A DNA stretch of 64,000 bases from NCBI GenBank assembly GCA_024138015.1, contig JAMXBB010000004.1:7895094-7959093 (forward strand), read 5' to 3'. This stretch comes from Lumnitzera littorea (taxonomy: Eukaryota; Streptophyta; Magnoliopsida; Myrtales; Combretaceae). Position numbers and translations under genes: made by a program. Positions 34,920 through 46,901 of the stretch are shown one piece after another. Each line of letters starts with the position of its first letter. Position 1 is the stretch's first letter. Below the pieces are notes generated by a model. It had not been told where the DNA came from. It searched no databases and was given only the letters and a program-made list of their open reading frames with translations.

Positions 34920-37900
34920 TGTCATAACCCTAAGGGGAGTCTAATAAGATGGCCTAAGATTTTCATATCACATATGTACCTCTAATATAAAAACCACCTT
35001 GCAGGTCTAATATTGCAAGACTCTAAACGATTAGTTACTAAGGTTCTCGATTTTTAGTTAATTAACTTACTATTAAATATAAATGACTATAGATATCCAA
35101 TATTCCACAGTTCATCAGAACTATAAAGAATTGGTATCCCCTACCAAATACTAAGATAAGTTAAAACACCTTAATAATTTATAAGAAATACTATATTAGA
35201 CATAATCCTATCATATAAATATTCTCTACGTAAATTGTTTCTATATCAACTATATACATTTCAATCAACTCTAACATTATCAAACCTATCTTTGGTTTGT
35301 ACTCTACTCTCAAGATTATCCTAATCCCTACTTAAAGAAACTATAAGGGAATAAGCAAACCACAACTCAGTAAGTTCATTCCTCACTACTGCTTTTCAAG
35401 CAAGTTATCAAACATTATTAGCATACATGCAATCTATCTACAAGAAAAATGAATGTATACATAGTGAATGCAAGCAACACATCTATAGGAGTCCGGAAAT
35501 ATAGAAGGTGTAGATTTATGTCATCTACACATCGATTTTCCTCTATACTTACCCATACAGAGCACTTTACCTTAATTGTATGAGGTTGCTTAGGGGTACC
35601 ATTTCACCAGACGACACTCGACTATTACCTTAGCCAAGAAATAGTAATCAATATAAGCGGACCCTAACTAGGGCCATCCATTGAACATAACTAAGGCCTC
35701 TCGGGCACACAAAGTGAGTCCTCTTGCTATCAAAATATATCCAAGGCCTTACAAGCACAATTATGCGAGTCCTTTCATAATCTAATTGGAGATACTATGT
35801 TAGCTTTGTCGAATCGATAAAATATTATTCATGGGTACTACAAGCCCTTACAAAAATCATACAAAATATATTTAAGATTGAAAAAACATTTTTAAAAAAT
35901 ATTTTTCTCAAAAATCTGCAAAGCCAGTACTCTCCATTAATATATCAATTGGGTTATAGACATACGACAAATATAATTAGTTGTTTTAATCGAATAGTTA
36001 TATTTACTAATTTAAAAAAGTAACCACATAAATGATAGCACGCAAAGCAATCAATCCCAACAAGCTGCATATAACATCAAGTAGTAAGCAAAGAGCAGAT
36101 CATCAAAACTTCCTCACCGGAGTTAATGCCCATTCTCCTAGATAATTGAGTATCTAAAAGATAAATAAATATATAAGTATTTTGAAAAATTAGGTTTATT
36201 GAATAACTAAATATATATCATTATTTTCCTAGTTTCTCACTATAACTCAAATATAGTATAAACATAGTTTAATTTCAATCTTTTAACTATTTTTATTTAT
36301 TTATTATTTATTTTTTCTCGATTTGTCTTAAATTTTTAGTCGCGTATAACTTTTTCGTATTAATTTCGATTTTTATGAAATTATAGTTCATCTTTATCAT
36401 TTTCGAATGTACCTTCTTATAGCAAGAGTCCATTTTAGATGTTGTAACCCGCATTTTCCATTATGGTGTAAAAATATTACGAATTTTATTATTTTGACTT
36501 AAATAATTATAAATTATTATTAAATAACTAAACTTTATATTTTGTAATTTTCTTATTTTCTTAATCTATTTTATCACAATTTACTTATTTTTCTATTTTT
36601 AAGGGTTAATAGTTATTTAATTCATTTTTACTACTTTAATAATTTTCTAATTAATTTATTATTTTTTTAATTACGATTTTAATTAAAATTAATTATATAC
36701 TGACGTAGCAACATGGAAAGGTACCACATGTCATTTCCAAAATTTATATATTTTCAAACGTTTTCCCATTTTTTATTTTTACTTAATATGTATATAATTA
36801 TATTTATTATTATATTTTATTAAATTTTGCAAATCAATTATCTTCCTATATATTTTGATACACATGGTGAAAAAACTTAGATACATACTATCATATACGA
36901 ATATATATACATATACACAATTCCTTTTTATACTAAATAAATACTTGTGTAATCAAATATAACATGTATGTACACATGGATATACTTTAGTATTTATACA
37001 TATATATATATTGAAAAAACTTAGATACATACTATCATATACGAATATATATACATATACACAATTCCTTTTTATACTAAATAAATACTTGTGTAATCAA
37101 ATATAACATGTATGTACACCTGCATATACTTTAGTATTTATAAATATATAAACATATGTACATAAGGAAATGTTAATCTTACATATGTCTCAATTACATG
37201 ATCTTATAATACATAAAAATTCTACAAAATACATATATGTGATTATTACAAAATAAACATAATATACATACTAAATACTTTTCCTTTGAAATGTCTTGAA
37301 TTAATAATCTCAAGCTTCTTCTTCTTCTTGCCTTACTTGAAGAAATTTGAAATCAAAAGAAGTTAAAAAGGAAGAGGAAAAGAAGCTTCACAGATTGGAG
37401 ATGGGAAAAGTATATATGTGGAATTTTGTTTGTGTGTTGAAAAAGTGTGTGTATTTGTCCCTTAATTTCCAACTGACATGAACTATGCAGGAGAAAGAAA
37501 AGAAAATGAAATAGCTAAAGCCAAGAAAAAAAGATAAAGCAAATTGGTTTTAATGTGATTTGACCCTAAGCTTATCTAATTCTTTCGTCTTATACACACG
37601 ACTAACACATGTTAAATAAATTTAACTACACAAGTGGCTATGAGTGAATTCTAGAAGCTAGACGTGGCAACATAGAGGAGAGAAAAAAATAGGAAAAGAA
37701 AAAGGAAAAGGAAAAAGAAAGAGAAAAGAAGAAAAATGAAAAATGAAAATAAAAATAATAGGTTTTTCTAAATATAAAAATTATAAATTTAATAATTATG
37801 AAATACTATTGAAATTTTATAAAATTTATTAATTAAATTGTTATTCATTATGTTTATAATATTTAAGAGTTATCTCGATGTATTTATCATCGATTTTACG

Positions 37901-38060
37901 TGATTATGCATATTGGTCGATAATTATATTTGTTTAGAGTTTTTATATGTGATTAATGTTTCAATCAAGATTTTTAGGGTTTTCTATTACTTGTTTTATA
38001 TTCAAATTTAAAATTTCAATCAATTTTAAATTTGTCATTTGTCATCTCCGTTGACTTGAG
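34920..38060 (+). mobile_element. LTR-like repeat copy, + orientation
   Basis: Begins TGTCATAACC and parallels the minus strand of 24200-27379 throughout. It includes the poly-TTC leader (37316-37330), the block near 36440-36500 and the AAAAGGAAAAGG tract at about 37690. It contains a 144-bp tandem duplication. There are no coding remains. The right end is approximate. Confidence 0.45.
36868..37155. repeat. 144-bp tandem duplication
   Basis: Two adjacent copies starting TGAAAAAACTTAGATACAT at 36868 and 37012 are almost identical (ACACATGGA versus ACACCTGCA is a visible difference). The high identity shows it is much younger than the repeat that contains it. Confidence 0.9.
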
Positions 38061-38392
38061 GTATTTACCTATAATATTTAAATTGATTCAATACCCAAAA
38101 AGCTAAATTTTGTGAAGTTTACAAAGAGTGTCCCCAAGTGATACTTATGTGTCATATCAAGTAGAGATTAGGCCATATAGGACTTGTAGGTGCACAATAT
38201 CCTTTTAAGCTGCTTACGGATTTTGCTAAACCTTTTCTTTGTCTTCTTCCCTGTTGCGGTGGAAGCTCCATGTGTTCTAACCTTGAAGGTGCATCATATT
38301 TCAATTTAATGCAACTCATCCTTGCTTGTAATACAATTTCATTATAGAATTTTTTTATAGCTAATTGTATAAATACATATATCTATATGATA

Positions 38393-38902
38393 GGGTTAAT
38401 GTCGTATTTACTACTTGAACTTTATCAAATTATTCAATTTACTACCTTAACTTTGATATGTATGTACTTGAACATATATACATGTGCATGAAATGTGCTT
38501 CGTTTGACTCTTTCTTTGGTTTAAATAAAAAAATAATAATTTTTCACTTAAAAAAAAAAGTCGTTCCTACACGTGGCATTAATTGACATGTGGCGCCACA
38601 TAATAATTAGAGTTGCTGCTACGTGTCTACTCTCGCTATATCAACAAGTGTTATGTGTAAAAACACGTGACAATCCATAGTAGCAACAAATGGCATTTCA
38701 TGCCATGTTGACATATGTCATATGTTAATATGCCACATATCAATTCCTAATTGTGTCATGTATCTATTATATCTATGTCAGCAAACGGGAACTTACGGAG
38801 TTATGTCGGGTAGTACAAATAACCATGAAAGGAGTAATTAGGTAATTTTAAAGTTGAGGTAGTAAATTGAATAATTTGGTAAAGTTGGATCAATATTAAC
38901 CC
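38393..38902. repeat. MITE with long terminal inverted repeats (510 bp)
   Basis: The left end GGGTTAATGTCGTATTTACT pairs with the right end, whose complement begins GGGTTAATATTGATCC. Both arms continue with TTATTCAATTTACTACCT. It is non-coding, with CACGTGGC/GCCACA words in its centre. It lies about 460 bp upstream of the lipase start codon and could affect that promoter. Confidence 0.75.
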
Positions 38903-39301
38903 AATTGAAAAAACATAACAGTTTTCTAAAGATATAAGTTGACTTATACTGATAATGATATACTCTCTATTCATATACATACTAATTTATCCATATTGTC
39001 CTCTTTGGGGTCGTAAAAGATAAATTGATAAAACATGAAACCGCACGCACTTGTGCATCTCCTGGAACTACCATCTATCTATATCCATTTTTTGAGTCAA
39101 CAGGGCTTGTTGATTCATTGCCTACCATCCATTAAAGAGTGGTAATCAGATGCAAACTAAAAAGGGATATGGAAAAAAAAAAAAAAAAGCCATTATAGGA
39201 AAAAGAGATTGACCCCAAAAGATCTTTTACGACTACGTAGTACAATTTTGGCATAAATTTGTTATTTGTTTATTCTGGTCTCAATTGGCTTTTGCTTATT
39301 A

Positions 39302-39308
39302 TATATAA
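39302..39308 (+). promoter_or_regulatory. Probable TATA box of the lipase gene
   Basis: TATATAA lies about 54 bp before the start codon, the only strong TATA-like word in the last 100 bp. This would leave a very short 5' UTR. Confidence 0.4.
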
Positions 39309-39361
39309 TCGAACATTTGCAACGTTAGATTTCGATCATAACTCATAATTTACCTCGAAAA

Positions 39362-42300
39362 ATGATCATGGATACTTCAATGAAACATATCCTTGTAATT
39401 CTATTCTTTATGTCTTCAATTACAGTAGCAAGAAATGAATCACGCTCTCTTGATTTACCTGGTGGCGTATTCACGTCGCCTTTGATTGGTGGTAATGAAA
39501 GTATTTGCCAATCCATGGTGGAAAGACATGGCTATGTTTGCCAAGAACATGAAGTATATCCATTAGCTCAATTGAATTATTTTGAGCATTGATCGATCGA
39601 ATTGTTTTCTAAGTTATGAATTTGATGGAATTCAGGTGACAACAAAGGATGGTTATATCCTTGGGCTTCAAAGGATCCCAGTTGGGCGATCGGGTCAGCG
39701 GAGTAATAAGCCACCGGTACTTCTTCAACATGGTGTCTTGGTGGTCAGTGTAGTTTCTCCATCCAATGTTTGTAAAACGAAGGAACGTCTACGTTTGGTT
39801 TAGTACTCTGACTTCCAATGTGCTTTTTTAATGTGGGAGATCAGGACGCAGCGATATGGTTAATGAGCTCTCCGGATGAGTCAATAGCATTCATTTTGGC
39901 AGACAACGGTTATGATGTTTGGCTTGCCAACACTCGCGGAACGAAATCCAGCCTTCAGCATACTTCCCTAACAACAAATAATCCGGTTTGCTTTCGTCCT
40001 CTTATTTTCGTTCCTCTCTTCTCATGATGATGAGTCCTCTGATTGTTTAATCAATAAAATATAGGAAAAAGTATAAAAAATTGTCTCTAATATTCACTTG
40101 TATGTATGAATCAGTTTTTAATTTTTTATTTGATCCATTTTAGTTTTCAATGTTTTAATAAGTTTATAAAAATATTTATCCATTAATTTTTCCGTTATAT
40201 ATGGACACATTGAAAACTAAAATAGACTAAATAAAATATTAAAGACTGATTTATATATACTAGTAAATGTTAAGGATTTTTTTTACTTACATGTACTAAT
40301 TATATGTTGATATGTATCCATAGTATTAGAAAATTTAATAGATTTTAACGAAATGATTTATTTGATACGATTTAAAATGGTTAAGGATTAAAATAAACTA
40401 AATGAAAAATTAAAAACTGATTTATAAAAACGTGAAATATTAGAGATTTTTTTATACTTTTTTCATAAATATAATAAATCCAAATTAGCTAATCACAAGT
40501 CCATATCATATACCATGAGTGTTTTACCTTGAGTTCTGTAGGATTTATTAATAAAAACCGCAAGTGACGTTTATTTCGATAACCTCACGATTCGTTGGAT
40601 ATTACATATACTTTGCGAATAATTGTGGATTTATTTGTAGCAACTGATATTGTTTATTTTCAAGATGCCTGTATTTACATTCTAATTTCAGGCTTATTGG
40701 GAGTGGTCATCTGATGAATTGGTTGCTTTTGATCTCCCTGCCACGTGGCAATATGTCTACAACATAACCGGCCAAAAATTGCACTATGTTGGTCATTCCT
40801 TGGTAAAATAAAGATCTCAATTTAGTTCTCTTATAAAGATCCTCTCCGTTTACTTTTTTTTAATTTACCTCCTTAAAATCACAGTTAAAATTATAAAAAA
40901 TATAATAATATTAAATGATATTTTTGAAATTTTAAATAACCTTTAATGATTTATTTATAAATTAAAAAAAATTAAAGGAATGATAAATAGAAAGCATTTA
41001 AATCCAAGTTTAGTACCTGCTAAAACATCTCTGACAACTGGTTCCGGATTTCAGGGAACATTGATTGCATTGTCTGCCTTTTCGGAAAATGAGCTAGTGA
41101 ACGTAGTACGATCAGCCGTTTTACTGGGTCCAGTAGCATATTTGAATCAAGTGCCCTCACCAGTTGTAAGAAGTGCAACTAAAACCTTGTTAGCCAAGGT
41201 AAATGAAACTCAGAACATCTTCCTTTTCAATCATAAATTTGTATTGAAATGAAACCTAAAACTTGTCTGTTGCCATTGTGCGGAATAGGACATGTATTGG
41301 CTGGGATTGCGTAAATTTCCTCCTACAGGGTGAGAAGGAAACTCAGTTTTCTTTAGTCTCTTATAAGATATTTCCATTAATAGGCATGGCATAACTTGAT
41401 AAGAGCTTTAAAAAAAAAAAAAAAAAAAAAACTTTTCACCATTCCTAGTATTGATTGGACATTACACAAAAAAGTAAATGTATGGAAATGTGAAAAGTTT
41501 CTATGTTCTAAAAAAATAATTTTTGAGAAGAAAGTAAATAACCTCTATAAACTTTAACTTATATACTGATTAATCTCTTAAATTTTTAAAATATAATTTT
41601 TGACCTCCTAAATTTTAATAAATTGATAAAACAACTCTCATAAATTAAGAGTTATCTCCTTAAATTTTGATTTTGATATATAAATATTCTCTAAACATAT
41701 CAAAATATACTTTAAGACCCCTAAACTTTAATCATATTGTGACTTTTTTAACTAAAAAAGAAAATATTTTTTTATTACTAATTTATCAAAATTTAAGAGA
41801 TCAAAAATCATACTTTCAAAGTTCAATGAGTTAATTTGTCCTTTTAAGTCAAAATTTAAAGAGATTATTCACAATTTCTCTAAAATTTTTCCTCTTCGTT
41901 TGGCATCTTAACAATGCCCCTCAAGCACTTGGTTGCATTTCCATTATAATATGCATGAAATATAGGTTTTTCATAGTGATTTCTTTGGAAGGCTAGTGAC
42001 AAAATTCTCTTTTGAAATGTAGTGAAGCAATGATTGAATTCTTCCAAGATGTATGCGACCAACCATTAACAGACTGCTTAGACTTAATGTCTTCTATCAC
42101 AGGTAATCTATTTCACCTTAATTCGAGTCTATTTCTAAAGTTTTAATCTCTTAAATTCCATTGATCACTACTTGTTTTCAACTGCAGGCCCGAACTGTTG
42201 TGTAAATTCTTCTACTATTCATACCCTCCTCGATCATGCACCGCAAGAAACATCAACAAAAACCATGATCCACCTAGCTCAAAGTAAGTCTCCATGACAG

Positions 42301-42712
42301 CCAAATGCTGTTTTTGTCATTTTCATTTTCATATCATTAAAGAACCAAACAGGCCCTTTAACTATATTTTCTTGTTATCTCCCTTTGAACAGTGTATAAA
42401 TCGGGAACAATAGCGAAGTATGACTACGGCAATGAAGTTAAAAACACGGACCATTATGGACAACCGAATCCACCGGTGTATGATATGACCCGCATTCCGA
42501 AGGATCTTCCCCTTTACGTAAGTTGTGGAGGGAAGGATTTCCTGTCTGATGTTAAGGACGCACAACACTTGTTAAATTGCCTAAAAGGTCATGATGTTAA
42601 CAAGTTGGTGGTGCAATATGTGGAAGACTATGCTCATGCAGATTTCGTGCTAGGTGTGAATGCACATCAAATTGTTTATAATCCAGTAATGGCCTTTTTC
42701 CAGCTTCACTAG
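39362..42712 (+). CDS. LIP2-like: Triacylglycerol lipase 2-like, AB-hydrolase lipase, nine exons
   Basis: Exons are 39362-39553, 39636-39743, 39845-39985, 40692-40802, 41055-41198, 41289-41329, 42023-42102, 42188-42283 and 42393-42712. They join to 1,233 bp, 410 residues plus TAG, the usual length of this plant family. An N-terminal hydrophobic stretch ('HILVILFFMSSITVA') suggests a signal peptide. Next come the AB-hydrolase-associated lipase region ('HGYVCQEHEVTTKDGYILGL'), the oxyanion-side 'LLQHGVLV', and 'ILADNGYDVWLANTRGTKSS'. The nucleophile motif GHSLG is split between exons 4 and 5. 'GGKDFLSDVKD' carries the likely acidic residue and 'DYAHADFVLG' the catalytic His. Family knowledge: such enzymes hydrolyse acyl glycerols or related esters, often in the secretory or extracellular space. 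All junctions are GT-AG and keep frame. Exon 6 is only 41 bp. Fold-back elements sit in introns 3 and 6. I see no break, so it is probably functional. Confidence 0.9.
40064..40464. repeat. Fold-back MITE in lipase intron 3
   Basis: The left end GGAAAAAGTATAAAAAATTG pairs with the right end ending TTTTTTTATACTTTTTTC. The arms share the AATATTCAC/GTGAAATATTAGAG and TTTAATTTTTTATTTG / AAATGAAAAATTAAAA-type pairing. Its ends resemble those of the elements in NLR intron 1. Confidence 0.55.
41534..41872. repeat. Fold-back MITE in lipase intron 6
   Basis: The left arm GTAAATAACCTCTATAAACT is complementary to the right arm ending AAAGAGATTATTCAC. The inner parts TTTTTGACCTCCTAAATTTT and its counterpart also pair. 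Non-coding. Confidence 0.55.
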
Positions 42713-43473
42713 TTGCTAGAAAATGTACATATTGATGTGTTGTATCTCTAGCCAAATTTACTTCTCTTATGTTTTTTTCCCTTCCCCTTGTTTCCATTTA
42801 GATACCCATGTGTATCAAATTTTGGCGGAAGATTTTTAATCCCTATGTAATTTCATAAATTTTATAGAAGTAGTAATGTTTTCATTATTACTCATTAGTA
42901 ATATCACTTGGCTGTTCTTTTTTTTTTTTTTTTTTTTTTTGCCCCTGTCTACCAAGAGGAAAACTCAATGATTATTCATTCTTAAAACGAGGGTTCCAAG
43001 TTTTGCGTACAACTTGCAGGGTAAATTAACATTTATTGGAATACTTAGTGAAACTATTATAATGAATAAGGAACGTTATGCTATTATGCAAAATGATCGA
43101 TTCCACAGATATGATAAACGTGAATCTAAAATATTTAAGTAATGCTTTAACTTCGAAGATAGGGGTATCTTAAGAATTTCAATCATGTTTATCTTAGCTG
43201 TAAAAAGTAATTATTTTTATCTCATATCTTTTTAAAATAATTTCATCGCTTTATCTTTTTATGAAGTCTTATTGTGGTTATTGTAAAGCATATGGAATGA
43301 AGTACTTATAATGTAGCCAATATAAAACTAAATAATCTAAGACAATGGTTGTCTTATACTACACTTAGAACCTGTTCCAACAAAACAACCTACAATTTAG
43401 ATAAAGAAGTATCGTTCTATCTCATATGGTTTCTAGTGGATGCTGCACCTTGAACATAAACTAGATGGAATAA
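42713..43473. other. 3' flank of the lipase gene
   Basis: Non-coding. It contains a 23-bp T run at 42918-42940. No canonical AATAAA was found close to the stop; poly(A) signals in plants are often degenerate. Nothing else is recognised. Confidence 0.45.
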
Positions 43474-45568
43474 TGTAAAACCCAAACTTAGCAAAAAAAA
43501 AGGAAAAGAAAATACATTATATAATAATAATAATAAATTTTAAAAATATAATATCATGAAAGGAATATAATAATATAATAGAGGCTTAAAGACATGGTAT
43601 AACTTATAATTGACTAGAGATAGTAGGAACAATATTGTTAAAGGGAAAGATTTAAACATTGATATAACATGTAATTAAATATCAAACGCCATGGGTAGTA
43701 TGGTCTAAGAAAATTTAATCTCCCCATTACCCATGATATCTCTCACTTCTCCTATATTTCATTTACCTTACAACAACAATAATAAATTATACCTCTCTAG
43801 CTTAGAAATCGCGCAAAACCCCTTTTAAACTCAAAGCCAAAATTCTGATGTGAGAGCTAAGGTACGAGAAAAACTAACAAGTCTTCAAGAAAATGCAAAG
43901 GTACAACAATTTTGAGTAAATCCTTCGTCTATTCAACGTATAAATTCATGTTTCTTCAAGAAAATGTCATAAAAACCATAAAGACTTCCATTTTTGCAGC
44001 TTCACGCATTTATAATTCGAGTTTGGGGTGTTTCTTATCAAGAATTACATGTAAGTGTTGTTTTTACCCTTTCTTTTTAAAGAATTCTTAGTTTTGTGGT
44101 TTTGGTATAAGTTTAATGAAGGCGGTTGATGAGGTGGATGGGAACAATGGTGATATGATTATGGCATAAATTGCATATTGTTGGCATTACCGAGTTGGTG
44201 TTGGAGTATGCAACACTGTGGTGTGTATGCATCGTACCTAATCGTGAGACTGTGTGTATGTTGTATGACCGTGTCTTTGTGTGTGTTGTGCGAGTGTGTG
44301 TGTTAGTGTTGGGGGTAAGCGTGTAAGTGATCGTAGGTGTGTCAATGTGTGTGGATGTGTGATGAGGGAGAGGAGGACATATGTGTATGTGCGTGAAATG
44401 CACATGTGCGTGTGCAGATAAGGGTTTATATGTGAATATTATAAGATGTTGAAAAGTGTATGGAAAGAAATGAAAAAATATGTAGAGTACGGTTCGGAAA
44501 CTTAAACATTAGGCAAAGGGTCGAATAAAAGTAGAAGAGTGTTGAGTTGAGTTAAGGATCAATGAAGTGAGTTTTAAATCTGGTATTATATTTGTGACCA
44601 AGTGCTAAGGGACGCGTGGTGTCGAATCTTATTAAGATAAGAGCTCCAAGTACAAGATACATGTTTGTTGATTGTATATTCTAGATTAGTATACATTAAC
44701 CGAACTTAAATGAAACTCAAACTTAACTATTTGCTGTTTATACTTAGCTTCAACCACCCACTAGTCGAGTCCAATGGTATTGGTGAGATACCTGGTGATC
44801 TTTGCGCGACGTTGTCTCTGATGAAGCCCCGCATTGAAAGAATCCAGGTAGATCTATAATGGTTTTTGGCATTCGAGTGATTGAAGAGGACCTAATACCA
44901 ATACCTATATAGTATTTATATATTGTATATACAAAAATTAAAACTAATTATTTGTTGCATTTATGTTGATACTCATTTGTGTGCTTAGCTCATTACATGT
45001 ATGTTCATGTGCATGTGTATGATATCTTGTATTGAATGTTAGCTCAACTTATAGAGGTTACTGTTTTTTAACTGTAGGTTCATGTTATGATGATATTAGT
45101 GAAAGATATGATGGTACCAGCAAAGTTCATAAATAAGATGGGAATGGAGATTGCTACTCTATCATGGGTAAGGTGCAAGTAGAATAAATGATAGGCATAA
45201 ATAAGAGTTGGGATTCGAATTTTATTGCCAAATGTGAGGTAGAGTTACTTGTGACACTTATTGGTTATGTGTTTTATGTTACTTGTAGAGTTGTGAGAAT
45301 TCTAGTCAAGTTGTTATATTTATATTATTTAGACAAGTAATATAACATCCTAGTATAAAATGAAATGAATGAGTATTTATGTTACCTTTTTACTTATAAT
45401 TGAGAAGTTAATATTGGTGAATTAACATATTATTATTTGTGAGTTGGAAGATTTTATATAATTATTTTGTGGATCTTGTATTAGTTGTAGGTTTCTAAAT
45501 GCTTAACTTGTTAGTAGAGGTTAAAGACATGTGGTGACCTATGGTGTTCTAGGTTCTGAGGTGTTACA
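43474..45568 (+). mobile_element. Solo LTR (2,095 bp) with perfect target-site duplication
   Basis: Begins TGTAAAACCC and ends GGTGTTACA. It is flanked on both sides by AATAA (43469-43473 and 45569-45573), a perfect 5-bp target duplication. There is no internal coding. The centre (44200-44415) is a GT-rich tract, and a frame on the opposite strand is open there only because of composition. A lone LTR with intact duplication is the expected product of recombination between the two LTRs of one retrotransposon. Confidence 0.7.
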
Positions 45569-45573
45569 AATAA

Positions 45574-46565
45574 TAATTATAAAACATATATATAATTTAT
45601 TTCATGAAAGAGTAAGGATTAGAAATGTGAAAATTAAAAAAAAAATATAGTATTGAAGTCGTTGAAAAATATGGATAATATCTAACTGCATCAATATTTG
45701 TTAATATATCATCGGATGATAATAGTAATCGAGGTCGATTGCTTCATCATGGATTTTTGTTGTATGTCTGTAAAAATAATGAAAAAAAAAAACTAATTAA
45801 CTAAATTATTATGCGATAGTGTAAACGATAGACGTGAACTTTGAGAATCTTAGGAAAGTCACGGCATATCAAGCTATGTATTAGTTTTTTTAGTTTTAAA
45901 TGACTACAGATAAAAAGAATTATATAAGATGAAATGATTATTAGAGAATAATTGATGAGATCAAAACGTAATCGGTTTAAGCATTAACAAGACCAATGTG
46001 GTTGGACTGTTAAGCGTTAATTCTAATTGAAATACAAATGACAAAACGAGATGTTTTTAATTTATAAAAAAAAAAAAAACAAACAGCTGCATCAAGGAAG
46101 AGCTAACGCTAATTTTCAATACTTTACCATCACAATTTACAAATTTTTTCTTGAACTTTTTTTCTTTTGAATAGATTTCTGCAATAATTTTATCAACCTC
46201 CCAGAGAATATAAAAAGTTAATGTAGACCACGTTCTAGGGCATAGTAATGTCTTAAGAACACCTGTTAACATAATTCACAACAAGCTTTGCTTATTCTTT
46301 TTTTTTTTTTTTTTCTTGCCGCTGACAGTTTTTCTGTATCTCCATTTTTCTGGCATGATAGTATACCATAATTTGTCAAATTATGAACCAAATATGGAGT
46401 TAAGCAAACATTAGGACTTGGATTTAATTCATTTATCTGTTAAAAGATTACCTTAACAAAAGCAAAATAGGAATAAGGAATTTGAATGAAACACCAGCAC
46501 AACAACTACAATGGTAGATACTTTGCTGCAGCGTGAATAATAAAAATTAAACCTAGAATTGAGAT
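45574..46565. other. Intergenic, no recognised gene
   Basis: AT-rich with poly-A (46064-46078) and poly-T (46299-46314) tracts. No coding or RNA signal is recognised before the U2 pseudogene. Confidence 0.45.
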
Positions 46566-46706
46566 GGGCGGTGAAAATGCCAAGATTGTAGTGCAACGCC
46601 GAAGCAACATACGAGAACCCCCAAGCCGATGGCCCACGTCTTAGATATTAAACTGATAAGATCAGACAGCACACCTAATCTTTAGCCAAAAGGCCAAGAA
46701 AAGTAT
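46566..46706 (-). pseudogene. U2 snRNA pseudogene with internal deletion
   Basis: On the minus strand it starts ATACTTTTCTTGGCCTTTTG and keeps the U2 segments TTATCAGTTTAATATCT and CGTGGGCCATCGGC. It then jumps at about 46611-46622 to the 3' stem-loop part (GGCGTTGCACTACAATCTTG). It is 141 nt against 193 nt for the copy at 50159-50351; the missing part contains the Sm-site region. The branch-pairing region is altered to GTGCTGTCTG. No USE element or 3' box is seen nearby, so it should be dead. Confidence 0.8.
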
Positions 46707-46901
46707 GCCTCATAAGTTCATAGAACATGTATTTTCGATGCTTGTACACATTTTTATGCTTTCCTGTGTCTCCAACGTCGGGTTTTATGCACACTGCCCC
46801 CAACAGAAATAGCATAACTCCTTTGGCTTCTCCATCTCCTCCATTTCTCTTGAAAGAATTTTGCAATGTTATTTCTCAAAAGCTGAAACAAAGATAGATT
46901 A

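Noticed and set aside
44113..44403. Minus-strand Thr/His-rich frame
   Set aside because: A composition artefact of the GT-rich part of the solo LTR.
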